A program made the position numbers and the translations under genes. Shown piece by piece: positions 17,943 to 27,029 of a stretch of 64,000 bases of DNA (its first letter is position 1; each line of letters begins with the position of its first letter). The notes under the pieces were generated by a model that worked only from the letters and a program-made list of their open reading frames with translations, had not been told where the DNA came from and made no database searches. This DNA is from an uncultured Prevotellaceae bacterium (GTDB taxonomy: Bacteria; Bacteroidota; Bacteroidia; Bacteroidales; Muribaculaceae): the NCBI GenBank assembly GCA_905210415.1, contig CAJLWM010000004.1:1-64000 (forward strand), given 5' to 3'.

Positions 17943-18022
17943 TATTCCTCAACCGTGTAAATCTTTATCCATTTTTATCCGAAATCTGTCTCTGCTGGGT
18001 AATCAGCACGACACCAGATATA
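17943..18022. repeat. 80-bp direct repeat, right copy
   Basis: It matches 16745-16824 at 79 of 80 positions. It contains the stop codon (18003-18005) and the last six codons of the zinc-ribbon gene, so this is presumably the original location. Confidence 0.9.
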
Positions 18023-18509
18023 TGAGCAAGATGCCAAGCGCCACCATCACCGCATACATCCATTTGGCGGCTTTAGCCTTCTTATGCGGCACATATTGCC
18101 CCATATTATATCTATAGCTGGGCATATATGGCATTTGCACCGGCTGTTTTTTCGTCTTTGGTGCCACCCTCGGCGCGTTGCCGTTAGGTGTCTTCCGCGG
18201 CGCACCCTGCGGCTGCGGCACTGCCTCTTGTGTGAGTTTGCTGCCGCATACTGGGCAGAAATTGCAATTATCGCTGATTTTCGCGCCACAATATCGGCAA
18301 TAGGTCACCGCTGGCGAGGGATTATCCGAAGCCAGTCCGTAGTAGTATTGCCTCTGAACTCTGTCGGCCTCGGCTGACACAGCATATTCGTGCAGGTTGC
18401 CTTGAAACTCCATCAAGCAACACGGACACACCATCACATTGCCTTGCGAAACCAGTTCATCGTCAGACAGTTCAATTATTTTTCCACATCGTGGACACCT
18501 ATATTTCAT
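18003..18509 (-). CDS. Double zinc-ribbon protein with C-terminal membrane anchor
   Basis: The 168-residue protein has an N-terminal zinc ribbon (C5-P-R-C8 paired with C28-P-C-C31) and a second ribbon around residues 70-90 (YCRYCGAK and FCPVCGSKL). A basic, proline-rich linker follows, then one C-terminal helix (WMYAVMVALGILLIYLVS). The layout is a tail-anchored protein with its zinc domains in the cytoplasm. It is the last gene of the six-gene tubulin-like/actin-like operon, 54 bases after the preceding gene. It might act as an adaptor that holds the cytoskeletal ATPases at the membrane, but this is inference. Its 3' end is duplicated at 16745-16824. Confidence 0.75.
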   Translation of the reverse strand: MKYRCPRCGKIIELSDDELVSQGNVMVCPCCLMEFQGNLHEYAVSAEADRVQRQYYYGLASDNPSPAVTYCRYCGAKISDNCNFCPVCGSKLTQEAVPQPQGAPRKTPNGNAPRVAPKTKKQPVQMPYMPSYRYNMGQYVPHKKAKAAKWMYAVMVALGILLIYLVSC

Positions 18510-18562
18510 TCTCTATTTTTACGTTTTCTACAATCCATTTTCTCGGATTGCGAAGCTCGCAC

Positions 18563-19687
18563 TTATGCTTCGTAGTGTATAATTGCTTTCACTGCCACAT
18601 GCCACTTGCCGTTTTCAAAACGCGCTGTGCCATCGCGGTCAGTCACAATGCGAGTGTTGCCGTTGGAAATCTGTATGGCGTTTCCTGTGCAAGCACGCGC
18701 CAGATTTTCGGTAGGCATCATCAGTGCGAAGTGATGAACATCGGCATTGTCAATCACCCTGAATGTGCCTGTCAAACCATCAAACGTGCACAACTCATAT
18801 ATTGAGTTGCCCACCTCCATGCCATCGGTGGCGCGCATAAAGTAGTCGTTGGCATCTGGCTTGGTGAGGAAATACTTTCTTGGCTCCAGCACAGGCTCGC
18901 ATATCTCAGCCGCGCCTCCATCGTCGTTAAACGATATCGTGCCTTCTGTGCCATCAGCCACACGACGTTTGTTCACCTTATACGTCACACGATTAAGGTC
19001 GGTGGTGATATTCTTTGAGAACTTCTCAAATTGCGAAGCCATCTTATTATTCTTATATTCAAGTTCTTTCTTCAGTTCGGTATTTTCGTGGCGAGCCATC
19101 CATGCCATATACAGAGCCACAGCCGAAATCAGAAATAGCACTATGTCGATAAACATGCTCACACCTCGCGAGCCGCCTTCCTCTGTTCTACCTGCCGAGG
19201 CATTGATCACAGCCACTTCATCGTTGTTCATCGTGTCGGCAGGGGCTGCCTCGCCATCACTTATCGCGGCATCGCCAGGGGCTGTAACAGCAGCAGGAGC
19301 CGACTTCTCGGGATGCGATGCAATGTAGGCTTTGAGTGATCGCTCCACAATGTTTGGCGACGTGTATTCGCTGGCAATGTCCTTCAATTGCTGCATCGTG
19401 CCCACATTCGATTCCTTTACTTTCAACACGGAATACACCGATTTCCACTTCCCGGTTTTATACACCTTGTTAAGGTCGTCGAGCGTGTAGTTTTCTGGCA
19501 ACTCACTTTCAGCACGTCCATATCTGCCATCAAGCGCCGCATGCTGTCCCACTATGGCTATACCACGCTTCCACTGGTTGGCGGTAAGCGGTTTTGCCGA
19601 CGATGCCGCATCGGCTTGGGCATACATAGCAACGGCGGACATCACGCCCATTGCTACGGTGAGGACTACTGAAAGAATGCGTCTCAT
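18563..19687 (-). CDS. Signal-peptide, single-pass membrane protein with coiled coil (operon gene 5)
   Basis: The 374-residue protein has a signal peptide (residues 1-24, cut after AMYA). A periplasmic region (25-176) includes a YTLDDLNKVYKTGKWKSVYS segment and an Ala/Pro-rich linker. A transmembrane helix spans about 177-197, a charged coiled coil 199-232 (HENTELKKELEYKNNK) and a C-terminal domain 235-374. With the N-terminus exported, the coiled coil and C-terminal domain should face the cytoplasm, where the tubulin-like and actin-like proteins of the same operon act. I recognise no named family. It starts 37 bases after the actin/Hsp70-like gene. A transmembrane link between the cytoplasmic ATPases and a periplasmic partner is plausible but unproven. 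Confidence 0.7.
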   Translation of the reverse strand: MRRILSVVLTVAMGVMSAVAMYAQADAASSAKPLTANQWKRGIAIVGQHAALDGRYGRAESELPENYTLDDLNKVYKTGKWKSVYSVLKVKESNVGTMQQLKDIASEYTSPNIVERSLKAYIASHPEKSAPAAVTAPGDAAISDGEAAPADTMNNDEVAVINASAGRTEEGGSRGVSMFIDIVLFLISAVALYMAWMARHENTELKKELEYKNNKMASQFEKFSKNITTDLNRVTYKVNKRRVADGTEGTISFNDDGGAAEICEPVLEPRKYFLTKPDANDYFMRATDGMEVGNSIYELCTFDGLTGTFRVIDNADVHHFALMMPTENLARACTGNAIQISNGNTRIVTDRDGTARFENGKWHVAVKAIIHYEA

Positions 19688-19724
19688 AACTCTTCTGAAT
19701 GTTTAGAATTAATACTTCGGTTTA

Positions 19725-22700
19725 TCAATTAATGCCATATTTACTTATCACCTCGTGGCATAGGTTGGTGAGCAGATTATGCCGTATGATACCCACAATC
19801 GGATAGAAGAAAGGCACATCTTCCACCACATCGGCGTCGCCATAACGCCCAGTGAGGTTGGTGTTCACTCCTGCTGTAAGATAATTTGCCACGTCGTCGT
19901 TGACCACGGCAACAAAAATCTCTTGTACCTTCTTGTCAACACCAAATTCATCACACACATCTGGTGATAACAAAGATACAAAGAATTGGTTAAACATCAC
20001 CACTTTATCAACAATTCTTGCACGAATCTCCTGCTTATTTATGTCGCCAAACGTCAGTTCGTCGTTTCCAACCATCGAATAGCAATATTTCAGTTTGTTG
20101 ATGTTGCGCGGAGCATACATATCACTGTTTTCCTGACCATCCAAGCGTTTGTTTTCAAGGCGCACACCGCCACGGCATGTAATCTGCTTCGGCTGGTCTT
20201 TCTCCACCTTCACGGCAAAGTGTTCAGTGTAGTCCTCACCATACACACGTTCTATGATGGTCTTTGTGAGGTATTCTATCTGGTCGATTGACCCGATGAT
20301 ATTAAGTATCTTCGAACCCGTGCCGCTGAAATATACCTGTTTAGGCTTAATCTGATTGCGAGCCTTCATCATATTAGCAATATAGTAAATAATCGCCGAG
20401 TAGAAATACATAAACACCAGTCGACGGTATTCATCGTTGCGCAGCAGGGCATTATACGAGAACAGTTTGCGATCTATCTCGCGGCGGGTGCGCAGTTCCT
20501 CAACATTCTCTATCGAGAATAGGAATGCGTTGATATCCTCGCTTCGTTTGCCCTTCTTCAAGTCGGTCAGGATGCTATTGAGATAAGCCAAATCGGCGTT
20601 TTTGTCAATCAACTTGCTGAAGTAAGCAGTGTAGTGTGCGAGTAGAGGATTGTTGTCGGCATCGTTCGAAGCAAAACCATCGCCAAACACGGCATCGCCG
20701 GCAAAGCGGAACGATGAGATAATCGTTGGCACGGTGCGCATACCATCGTTGGCGGGTTGATACACCACCACGTCGCTTGTGCCACCGCCTATGTCTATCG
20801 ACACATAGCTGCTGCCTGCCACCTGCGCGCCAGTATAGTAGAACGCCGGGGCTATTGATTCGGGATATACTCTAAGGTTGCTTTCACCGCCACCGATGTA
20901 GGTGTTGTAGAGCATTGTCCACACATCGTTCAAGCAGCGACGATCGGCACCACCCATTGCCACCGGATAGAAGTACACCACTTCTGTGGCTGATAGGTCG
21001 GCTCGCTCGAGCAACGCCTTGGCCTTGATAAGAAGCATAATCTCACGCAGAAATTCCTGCGAAAGTGTGGTGTTGCCGCTCCACTTCAGCCCAGTGTGTA
21101 CGCTGTAGCCTTGGAAATATTTTCGTTCGTAGAGGAATGGTATGTTCACGTTGCGGAACAGTGCGCTGCCAGCCGCATTCTCGTTGGCCGACAATGCTGT
21201 GCGCATCGGGAATCCGTAAAGAGTGCCGATATTTCGTGGCACAAACTCCACATTCTGGAGCGTTTCTGCCGAATCGAGCGCGCCCTTGCGGAGCAATGTG
21301 GCCACCAATGTCTGCGCATCGCTTTCTTCAAATGCAAGTGGCTGCGACTCTCTGCCCTGTTCAGCATATTCCACATGCGAATTGGTGGTACCGAAATCCA
21401 CCGCGAATATCATCTTCTTGTCAGATGGCGCATAATCGCCCCACTGCGGCACTATCACGCCTGTGAATAATCCCAACTCGCATCGCAGACTCACCTCAAC
21501 AAAGTCAAACGATCCGTCGACATCGTAGTAGGCTGTCTGGCAGAACGCATTGTTGGTGCGTGGACCTTCCACCACCGACAATTCCGTCTCATCCATGCCG
21601 TTGCGCAAGAAGCGCAGGTGCACTTGTCCGTCGCGCATCTGCGTGAATTGCTGCACGGTGTAATTATCCTTCTCACCGGTGCGCACAAACGGGAATATTG
21701 CTGCCGACATCACACGATGCGCCAATACACGGCCCGTGCCGCGACGCTCATCAAATTGCCATGCAGCATCTGAGATAGGCAGATAGGTGCGTGTGAGTTC
21801 GATATATTTCTTCTTCACCGGTATGCGCAGACTCACAGTCACGCTACCATCAGTGTTTTCCTCAATGTCGAGCATATTTCTTCCCAACACTCGTTTCGTG
21901 AGGTCGTCGCAGTTGAAATACTTGAAGAATGTGGCTGTGAGAGGCAACAGATAGCCTTTCTTGGCATATCCGCCGTTGTTCACCAAGTTGCCATCGAAGA
22001 AATGGGCATCATCCACCTCGCCGCTAAGCTGCACTATGCTGTCGGTGAGGAAATCGGCCGTGGTGACAAACGGATAGCGTATGGCTGTGTCGGGCAATTT
22101 GCGCTCATCTATAGGCACGCCGCCAGCCCACACCTCGGTGGAGCTGTCCCATATCTTATCCACATAGCGATATTGGTCAATCTGTCCGTTGAAATTGCCG
22201 CGAAGCACCAATGGCAACTTATCATCGTCGGGCTGCTTTCTGGTTGGGGCGATCACAAAATCGCTGTCTGCCACGTTTGCCATTATATTGAGGGCACGCT
22301 TCATATAGAATTGCGCACCTATCACCGACACGGTTTGGTCGCCAGTGAATGCGTTGAACGAGCAATCAAGGCGCTCCTTTACCGACATGGCGTTTTCTCG
22401 CACCAGCGCCGATGGATTGGGCACTGCAGCGGTGATGCGCTGATATAGTGCCGGGCGGCTATCGCGCAGACGCTCAAGGCACACAAGCATATAATCATAC
22501 ACTCCGCCCATGCGCTCTCTTAGCACTGGGAATGCATTGAAGAGCAAATACATGTAGTAGACAAAATCCTCATCGCGTTCCCACAGATGTCGCACCGACG
22601 AATATAGCGATACGCCTTGCTCCACCTTGATGCTCTCAATGTTGCTCAATCCAGGCGCTGCCATTGTGAGCGACGACGGCGATGTGCCACCGATTGCCAC

Positions 22701-23156
22701 ATTATCCCATATCAGAATATACCAATCGGTGAATATGTCGAAGTTATACACAGTGTCGCTATCGAGAAACAACTGCAGTGTTTCGCCATACAACCGATGG
22801 TCAGGACTGCTTTTCAGCACGTCTAACTGCTCATTGCGGTTCCAGCGCACTATGCGCAGATAGTCTTTATGACTCTCGTAGTTAAAAAAGAGTTGCGCCA
22901 CATCGAGTGCATCCGACACAAGGCGCTCGTTCATCAGCGAACTGCGCAAGCGCATTGATGCCAACGAGTCGAAGGCATTCTTCACCAAATCGAGTTGAGC
23001 AAACGGACTCGGGATGGCTGTGCGCGGACACTCCGACAATCCGCCATTCGGGTCGCGTATGGCTCGGATATCATCATCAGAATACGGCTCTACTGCCACC
23101 CAATCGTCCACATTGGTCTTTGTGGTCTTATTGTTGTATGATAATATATTGCTCAT
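19725..23156 (-). CDS. Large actin/Hsp70-fold ATPase with 580-residue N-terminal extension
   Basis: The 1143-residue protein carries an actin/Hsp70-type nucleotide-binding fold in its second half. FAVDFGTTNSHVEY (D587) is the phosphate-1 loop, YVSIDIGGGTSDVVVY (aspartate near 787) is phosphate-2, and VYFSGTGSKIL is an adenosine-type motif near 955. The first 580 residues match nothing I know and contain no signal peptide, so the protein is cytoplasmic. The overall plan resembles SrfB-type proteins, which also have an Hsp70-like fold, but I cannot assign it to that family by eye. It starts 17 bases after the tubulin-like gene. Having an actin-like and a tubulin-like nucleotide switch in one operon suggests a membrane-associated assembly or remodelling machine. 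Confidence 0.8.
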   Translation of the reverse strand: MSNILSYNNKTTKTNVDDWVAVEPYSDDDIRAIRDPNGGLSECPRTAIPSPFAQLDLVKNAFDSLASMRLRSSLMNERLVSDALDVAQLFFNYESHKDYLRIVRWNRNEQLDVLKSSPDHRLYGETLQLFLDSDTVYNFDIFTDWYILIWDNVAIGGTSPSSLTMAAPGLSNIESIKVEQGVSLYSSVRHLWERDEDFVYYMYLLFNAFPVLRERMGGVYDYMLVCLERLRDSRPALYQRITAAVPNPSALVRENAMSVKERLDCSFNAFTGDQTVSVIGAQFYMKRALNIMANVADSDFVIAPTRKQPDDDKLPLVLRGNFNGQIDQYRYVDKIWDSSTEVWAGGVPIDERKLPDTAIRYPFVTTADFLTDSIVQLSGEVDDAHFFDGNLVNNGGYAKKGYLLPLTATFFKYFNCDDLTKRVLGRNMLDIEENTDGSVTVSLRIPVKKKYIELTRTYLPISDAAWQFDERRGTGRVLAHRVMSAAIFPFVRTGEKDNYTVQQFTQMRDGQVHLRFLRNGMDETELSVVEGPRTNNAFCQTAYYDVDGSFDFVEVSLRCELGLFTGVIVPQWGDYAPSDKKMIFAVDFGTTNSHVEYAEQGRESQPLAFEESDAQTLVATLLRKGALDSAETLQNVEFVPRNIGTLYGFPMRTALSANENAAGSALFRNVNIPFLYERKYFQGYSVHTGLKWSGNTTLSQEFLREIMLLIKAKALLERADLSATEVVYFYPVAMGGADRRCLNDVWTMLYNTYIGGGESNLRVYPESIAPAFYYTGAQVAGSSYVSIDIGGGTSDVVVYQPANDGMRTVPTIISSFRFAGDAVFGDGFASNDADNNPLLAHYTAYFSKLIDKNADLAYLNSILTDLKKGKRSEDINAFLFSIENVEELRTRREIDRKLFSYNALLRNDEYRRLVFMYFYSAIIYYIANMMKARNQIKPKQVYFSGTGSKILNIIGSIDQIEYLTKTIIERVYGEDYTEHFAVKVEKDQPKQITCRGGVRLENKRLDGQENSDMYAPRNINKLKYCYSMVGNDELTFGDINKQEIRARIVDKVVMFNQFFVSLLSPDVCDEFGVDKKVQEIFVAVVNDDVANYLTAGVNTNLTGRYGDADVVEDVPFFYPIVGIIRHNLLTNLCHEVISKYGIN

Positions 23157-23173
23157 AATTTGTATCTGCTTCT

Positions 23174-24697
23174 TTAATTGATATTCTCGTATTTCTCATC
23201 CACAAGTGTCTCGGCTGCCTTGTTGAAGAGGTCGAGCAACTTATATTCCTCGCTTCCTTTTTTATAGGCGTTGGCATCGCGGCTCAACTTGTTCATTTGC
23301 GCCACAAACGAGTCGCAAGAGATGCTGGCTCTGCCGAGCGGCCAACTGCGCTTCTTGGTTTGCACGCCATTCACCACGGTGTTCATATTCAGGTCGCCGA
23401 TGTTGAATAGGTGCACACTGCGCATATTGTCGCACATCTCGCCTATCCAGTCAACATACGAGCGCATAAACTGTCCGTCAAGCACCCGGTAGAATTCGGT
23501 GGCAAATATGTCGCTGGTAATCTTCGGGGCATCCTCGGTAAATCCGCGTCCGATTGCGCCTTTCAGACCCGTGCGAAGGAAGAGGAATAGCAAGTGAAAT
23601 TTCACAAGCGGCTTATATATCATGCGGCGAGTCTCGGCGCCGAATGCGCTGAAGTCGAGGTCGGTGACGTCTTTTTCAAGCCCATACTCATAAGCCATCG
23701 TAGGCAACGGATTGCCATATTGGTCGCTCAAGCGATCGGTGGCTATGCCCGCGAAACGAAGTGGCGACAACGCGCCCACAAGTTCCACCAGATGGGCACG
23801 GTTTTTCTGGCCATTCTCGCCTGGGTCGTAGACGTATGGCTTCGAGGTCACCTGATCGCCCACATAATACAGGGCATTGATGGCATATCGGCTATCGTTG
23901 GTGAGGGTCTTATTGTAGTAGTGAAGCGCCGATTGAGTCTTAACCACAAAGTCGGCTTTATTGATTCGCGAGTCCTCGTTGTGCTCAATATTGAAATACG
24001 GCAACACGGTGAGGGCTCCAATAGGAGCTTTTCGCAGCACCTCCTTATTACTCACGTCGAGTTGCTCGGCATGGCGGATGTTCTTCACCAATATCGGGAA
24101 TCCCGCCGCGCCAGTGCCACCGAATATCGAGCTCACAAAGAATATGCGGTCGCCGCTATTAAACACATTGGCAAACGCCTTAAATTCGTCGCTGTCTTTG
24201 ATCTGATTGAGCGCCACCGAACCGATGTTTGGCGAGCCCACAAAGCCTATGCGCATCTTATTCTCCAGTTGATAGTCGGCAAAGAGCAGCGAGGTGAGCG
24301 CCTGATTAGGCTCATTCATGGTGTTGTAGCTGATATACTCTCTGAATTTGTTCTGCTCCACCGCAGCCAGATTGCACACGGGTGTGCGATTGAGCATTAT
24401 CGACGAATCGGTGAGGATATCGCTCAGCAAAGTGATTTTATTGGCAAAGAAGCCGTCGGCTTCCACCGCTTCGCCATATAGTTTGCGGCGCAGCATGCGA
24501 TAGTCGCTCAGGAGCAACTCGGTGCGCTTAAGGTCTTCGTTTGATTTATGCGGATCGATAATTATCGGCACAATCTCAAAATTCTTCAGCGGTTTGCCGT
24601 TTTCGTCGAGGGGCTTCACGCCTGCTGCCGAGAGCATCACGAGCGACTTCAGCACTCGCGACCCCGTTCCGCCTATTGCAAATATAAATAGTCTCAT
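23174..24697 (-). CDS. Tubulin/FtsZ-like GTPase
   Basis: The 507-residue protein opens with MRLFIFAIGGTGSRVLKSLV, a Rossmann start with GGTGSR at residues 9-14. It carries IFFVSSIFGGTGAAGFP at about 186-201, whose GGTGAAG matches the GGTGxG tubulin signature loop that binds GTP phosphates. Between them lies VPIIIDPHKSNED, as in the beta-strand 2 region of tubulin-like proteins. There is no signal peptide. The arrangement fits the bacterial 'tubulin-like' group (Tubulin_2-type) rather than FtsZ itself: the spacing between the two loops is longer and the C-terminal half is different. It is the third gene of a six-gene operon, directly upstream of the actin/Hsp70-like gene. GTPase activity and polymerisation are predictions from fold only. 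Confidence 0.8.
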   Translation of the reverse strand: MRLFIFAIGGTGSRVLKSLVMLSAAGVKPLDENGKPLKNFEIVPIIIDPHKSNEDLKRTELLLSDYRMLRRKLYGEAVEADGFFANKITLLSDILTDSSIMLNRTPVCNLAAVEQNKFREYISYNTMNEPNQALTSLLFADYQLENKMRIGFVGSPNIGSVALNQIKDSDEFKAFANVFNSGDRIFFVSSIFGGTGAAGFPILVKNIRHAEQLDVSNKEVLRKAPIGALTVLPYFNIEHNEDSRINKADFVVKTQSALHYYNKTLTNDSRYAINALYYVGDQVTSKPYVYDPGENGQKNRAHLVELVGALSPLRFAGIATDRLSDQYGNPLPTMAYEYGLEKDVTDLDFSAFGAETRRMIYKPLVKFHLLFLFLRTGLKGAIGRGFTEDAPKITSDIFATEFYRVLDGQFMRSYVDWIGEMCDNMRSVHLFNIGDLNMNTVVNGVQTKKRSWPLGRASISCDSFVAQMNKLSRDANAYKKGSEEYKLLDLFNKAAETLVDEKYENIN

Positions 24698-24750
24698 TTA
24701 ATACTGATTTTCGTCTTGATATTAAGTATTATTGCCACACAGGGGCTTTA

Positions 24751-25200
24751 TCACACTGGTGAATGACGGCAGTTGCTGCTCCACCAGCGCATAGCATACG
24801 ATGCTATCACAAATGTGACAAGAGAAAATATCGCGTGATACAATGCCATCTGCGAGGTTTCGCCATACGATAGGCCAAGCTCGTTGAACGTGCTTTGATT
24901 GTATGTCCAGCATGCCACCGTGGCTGCCACCACGTTCACCACAAGCACTATCGCCCAATGCTGCCAACAGTCGAACTTCACCGAATTGATCACATAGTAG
25001 TATATCGCGCTCAATGCCCACGAAATGCCCACTATTATCATGGCAAACACCGAGTATAGGCCGTGATTATACAACTCGTTGGAATATCCGCCGTCGAAGT
25101 ATTTCACGCTCTCGTATATCTGGGCTGGCATAAGCAGAAACGCCAATGAAACTACTGCTCCCACTGCCAGAAACACCAAATTTTTCACATTCTTGTTCAT
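24751..25200 (-). CDS. Small four-helix membrane protein (operon gene 2)
   Basis: The 149-residue protein has four hydrophobic helices at about residues 7-25, 48-70, 82-101 and 120-140, with short loops and no conserved catalytic pattern. I do not recognise the family. It sits 35 bases after the vWA-like lipoprotein gene and 53 bases before the tubulin-like gene on the same strand, so it probably supplies the inner-membrane platform of the operon's complex. Its ATG at 25200 gives a compact positively charged N-terminus (MNKNVKN), which suits the start of an inner-membrane protein. Confidence 0.7.
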   Translation of the reverse strand: MNKNVKNLVFLAVGAVVSLAFLLMPAQIYESVKYFDGGYSNELYNHGLYSVFAMIIVGISWALSAIYYYVINSVKFDCWQHWAIVLVVNVVAATVACWTYNQSTFNELGLSYGETSQMALYHAIFSLVTFVIASYAMRWWSSNCRHSPV

Positions 25201-25235
25201 ATCTTTGAGAATAAATTTATTTCATTTTCATAGTT

Positions 25236-26723
25236 TTATTTCTCCACCTCTATAGCAAACTTGGCATAGGCATCGCCGCCATTAGCATAGGCATCATATA
25301 TGCCTCGCATAAATGGAGCAAAGCCAAATGTGGTGCTTGCAAATCGTGGTGCCGAAGCATCGCTGTCGTCGCGGCTGTCGCTTGCCTCTATCCACTCGGG
25401 GAAGGCATTAAGTATCTTCACCACCACCTTGTCGTGGCTCACCTCTGGGCTTGCGGTGAAGGTGATGATGTGTGTCTTTCCTTCAAGGTAGCTCTTCATA
25501 TTTCCTGCCACCATCTGAGGGCTGATGCGCTGCACCTCTATCTTGTAGTTGCTTGCCGAGGTCACGCTATAATTCGCGGCATCGCACAGAAATTCATCGT
25601 CCTTATTGAGCCCGCTCAGATCTACGGCTATGCTGAAGCGCAAAAGCCCTGTAGCGCGGTCTTCCTCGCAGCGCTCCAAGCGCAATTCGCCATGGCGTGC
25701 CACACGATAGCGGCCCTTGCTGCCATCCCACGATGGAAGCATCGCCACAGCCACGTCGCTTTGTGGCTGATTAAATCGGTAGGTGGCTTCGGCGCCTGTC
25801 ACTTCCAGGAATCGGCCGAATGAGCCATCGGCGCACATGCGGTCGATTACGCCACTATCGGCTATCATCACCACATAGAATGGGCGCATGCCATCGTAGC
25901 GATAAGCCGCACCGTTGTAAGGATAATACATGCCGTGATAACTGCCACGCACTTTAGTGACAATCACCGATTTGCCCGGATATTGACGAAATACGCCTGT
26001 GGCGAGGCTGTTCACCTCGTTGAATATCTTCTCGCTGCTCACGTTGCGTGTGTCTCTTGGCGAGTAAATCATATCGCTCACCAGCACGCTCACCTCATCT
26101 GAGGCACCACGACTAAGTATAGTGTTGAAAATCTGCAAGAAATCGGTGTATCGAGCATCACCGATGTCGGCTGTAGAGGCATAAATATTTTTGTCTTTCA
26201 CAAATTCAGCCACAGGGGAGTTGTAGGCATATACGCCATCGTTCACTATCGCTATGCGCACATTATCGTAGGCCGCTCCGTCGCCCGACGCGGGGAAAAA
26301 GTTTATCAGGTCGTTCACCGCTTTTTTCAGTTCGCCGCCGCCACCCTGCGTGTCGTAGGCCGTCATAGAGCCGCTTCGCTCTAGATAGATGCTCAAGCGC
26401 AACGCCTGCTGCTTGCCATAAGCAAGCACATTCCAATGGCGTGCCGGACGCAGATTTTCGCCCATCGTATTGATGTAGTCGTTGAGCGCCGCCACGTTCA
26501 CTTCGCCATCGTCATCGAGATAGTCGGAATAGGCTCGGCTGTCTGATTTTATCACCTTGCATATCTCTGCGAAACTTGTTTCGGTGGTGTCGCCATCGAG
26601 CAACATCTTTTTCACCGTTTTGTCGAGGCTCGAACTGCCACAACTTGCCATAACCGACACTACAAGCAGCATCACTGCTGCCATAGGAATAATATTTTTG
26701 ATTTTTTGCGCTGCGATATTCAT
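25236..26723 (-). CDS. vWA-like lipoprotein (operon gene 1)
   Basis: Starting at the ATG 26721-26723 the protein is 495 residues with a lipoprotein signal (hydrophobic core, then VMAS before Cys28). A von Willebrand A-like domain begins near residue 105: LRLSIYLERSGSMTAYD supplies a variant metal site (E-R-S-G-S in place of DxSxS), and DEVSVLVSDMIYS resembles a later strand and acidic position. The C-terminal 150 residues look like beta-sandwich. The residues after Cys28 lack the acidic export signal used by Bacteroidetes surface lipoproteins, so a periplasmic location is likely. First gene of the six-gene operon. An upstream in-frame ATG (26744) would add seven residues in front of a good signal peptide and is less likely. 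Confidence 0.75.
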   Translation of the reverse strand: MNIAAQKIKNIIPMAAVMLLVVSVMASCGSSSLDKTVKKMLLDGDTTETSFAEICKVIKSDSRAYSDYLDDDGEVNVAALNDYINTMGENLRPARHWNVLAYGKQQALRLSIYLERSGSMTAYDTQGGGGELKKAVNDLINFFPASGDGAAYDNVRIAIVNDGVYAYNSPVAEFVKDKNIYASTADIGDARYTDFLQIFNTILSRGASDEVSVLVSDMIYSPRDTRNVSSEKIFNEVNSLATGVFRQYPGKSVIVTKVRGSYHGMYYPYNGAAYRYDGMRPFYVVMIADSGVIDRMCADGSFGRFLEVTGAEATYRFNQPQSDVAVAMLPSWDGSKGRYRVARHGELRLERCEEDRATGLLRFSIAVDLSGLNKDDEFLCDAANYSVTSASNYKIEVQRISPQMVAGNMKSYLEGKTHIITFTASPEVSHDKVVVKILNAFPEWIEASDSRDDSDASAPRFASTTFGFAPFMRGIYDAYANGGDAYAKFAIEVEK

Positions 26724-26763
26724 AATTTGAGAGTGTGAATACAACCTATTTTCAAGTAACCAT

Positions 26764-26796
26764 TAGTCCCAATTCGGTATTAGGGATTGGGCTAAT
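26764..26796. repeat. Fragment of the dispersed repeat in the operon leader
   Basis: CCCAATTCGGTATTAGGG followed by ATTGGGCTAAT is an end of the dispersed element and can itself fold (CCCAAT/ATTGGG). It would lie in the 5' leader of the six-gene operon. The remainder of 26808-27029 shows no gene. Confidence 0.5.
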
Positions 26797-26799
26797 ATG

Positions 26800-26807
26800 C
26801 AAATATA
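26800..26807 (-). promoter_or_regulatory. -7 box for the six-gene operon
   Basis: The minus strand reads TATATTTG (26807-26800), about 77 bases upstream of the lipoprotein ATG. A correctly spaced -33 box is not evident. Confidence 0.45.
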
Positions 26808-27029
26808 CTAAAACTAAAGCACAAACAGCTTTTATTCGCCAAAAAATCGCCAATACCACTGATTTATAGCAATTATAGGTTTAGCATATCTGCATATGGC
26901 TTAGCTACCAATCAGGACTCATCGCCCTAATGGTGCCCACCAAACATTAGACGCAGCGTGGCGTCCAAAAAGTTGCATTCGCGTTCCCTACATCGCGATT
27001 TTTCATGAATTTGGGTTTAGGAGGTGTGT

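Noticed and set aside
23594-24481. Plus-strand open frame of 295 codons opposite the tubulin-like gene
   Set aside because: His/Arg/Val-rich antisense shadow of a gene with clear GGTG motifs.
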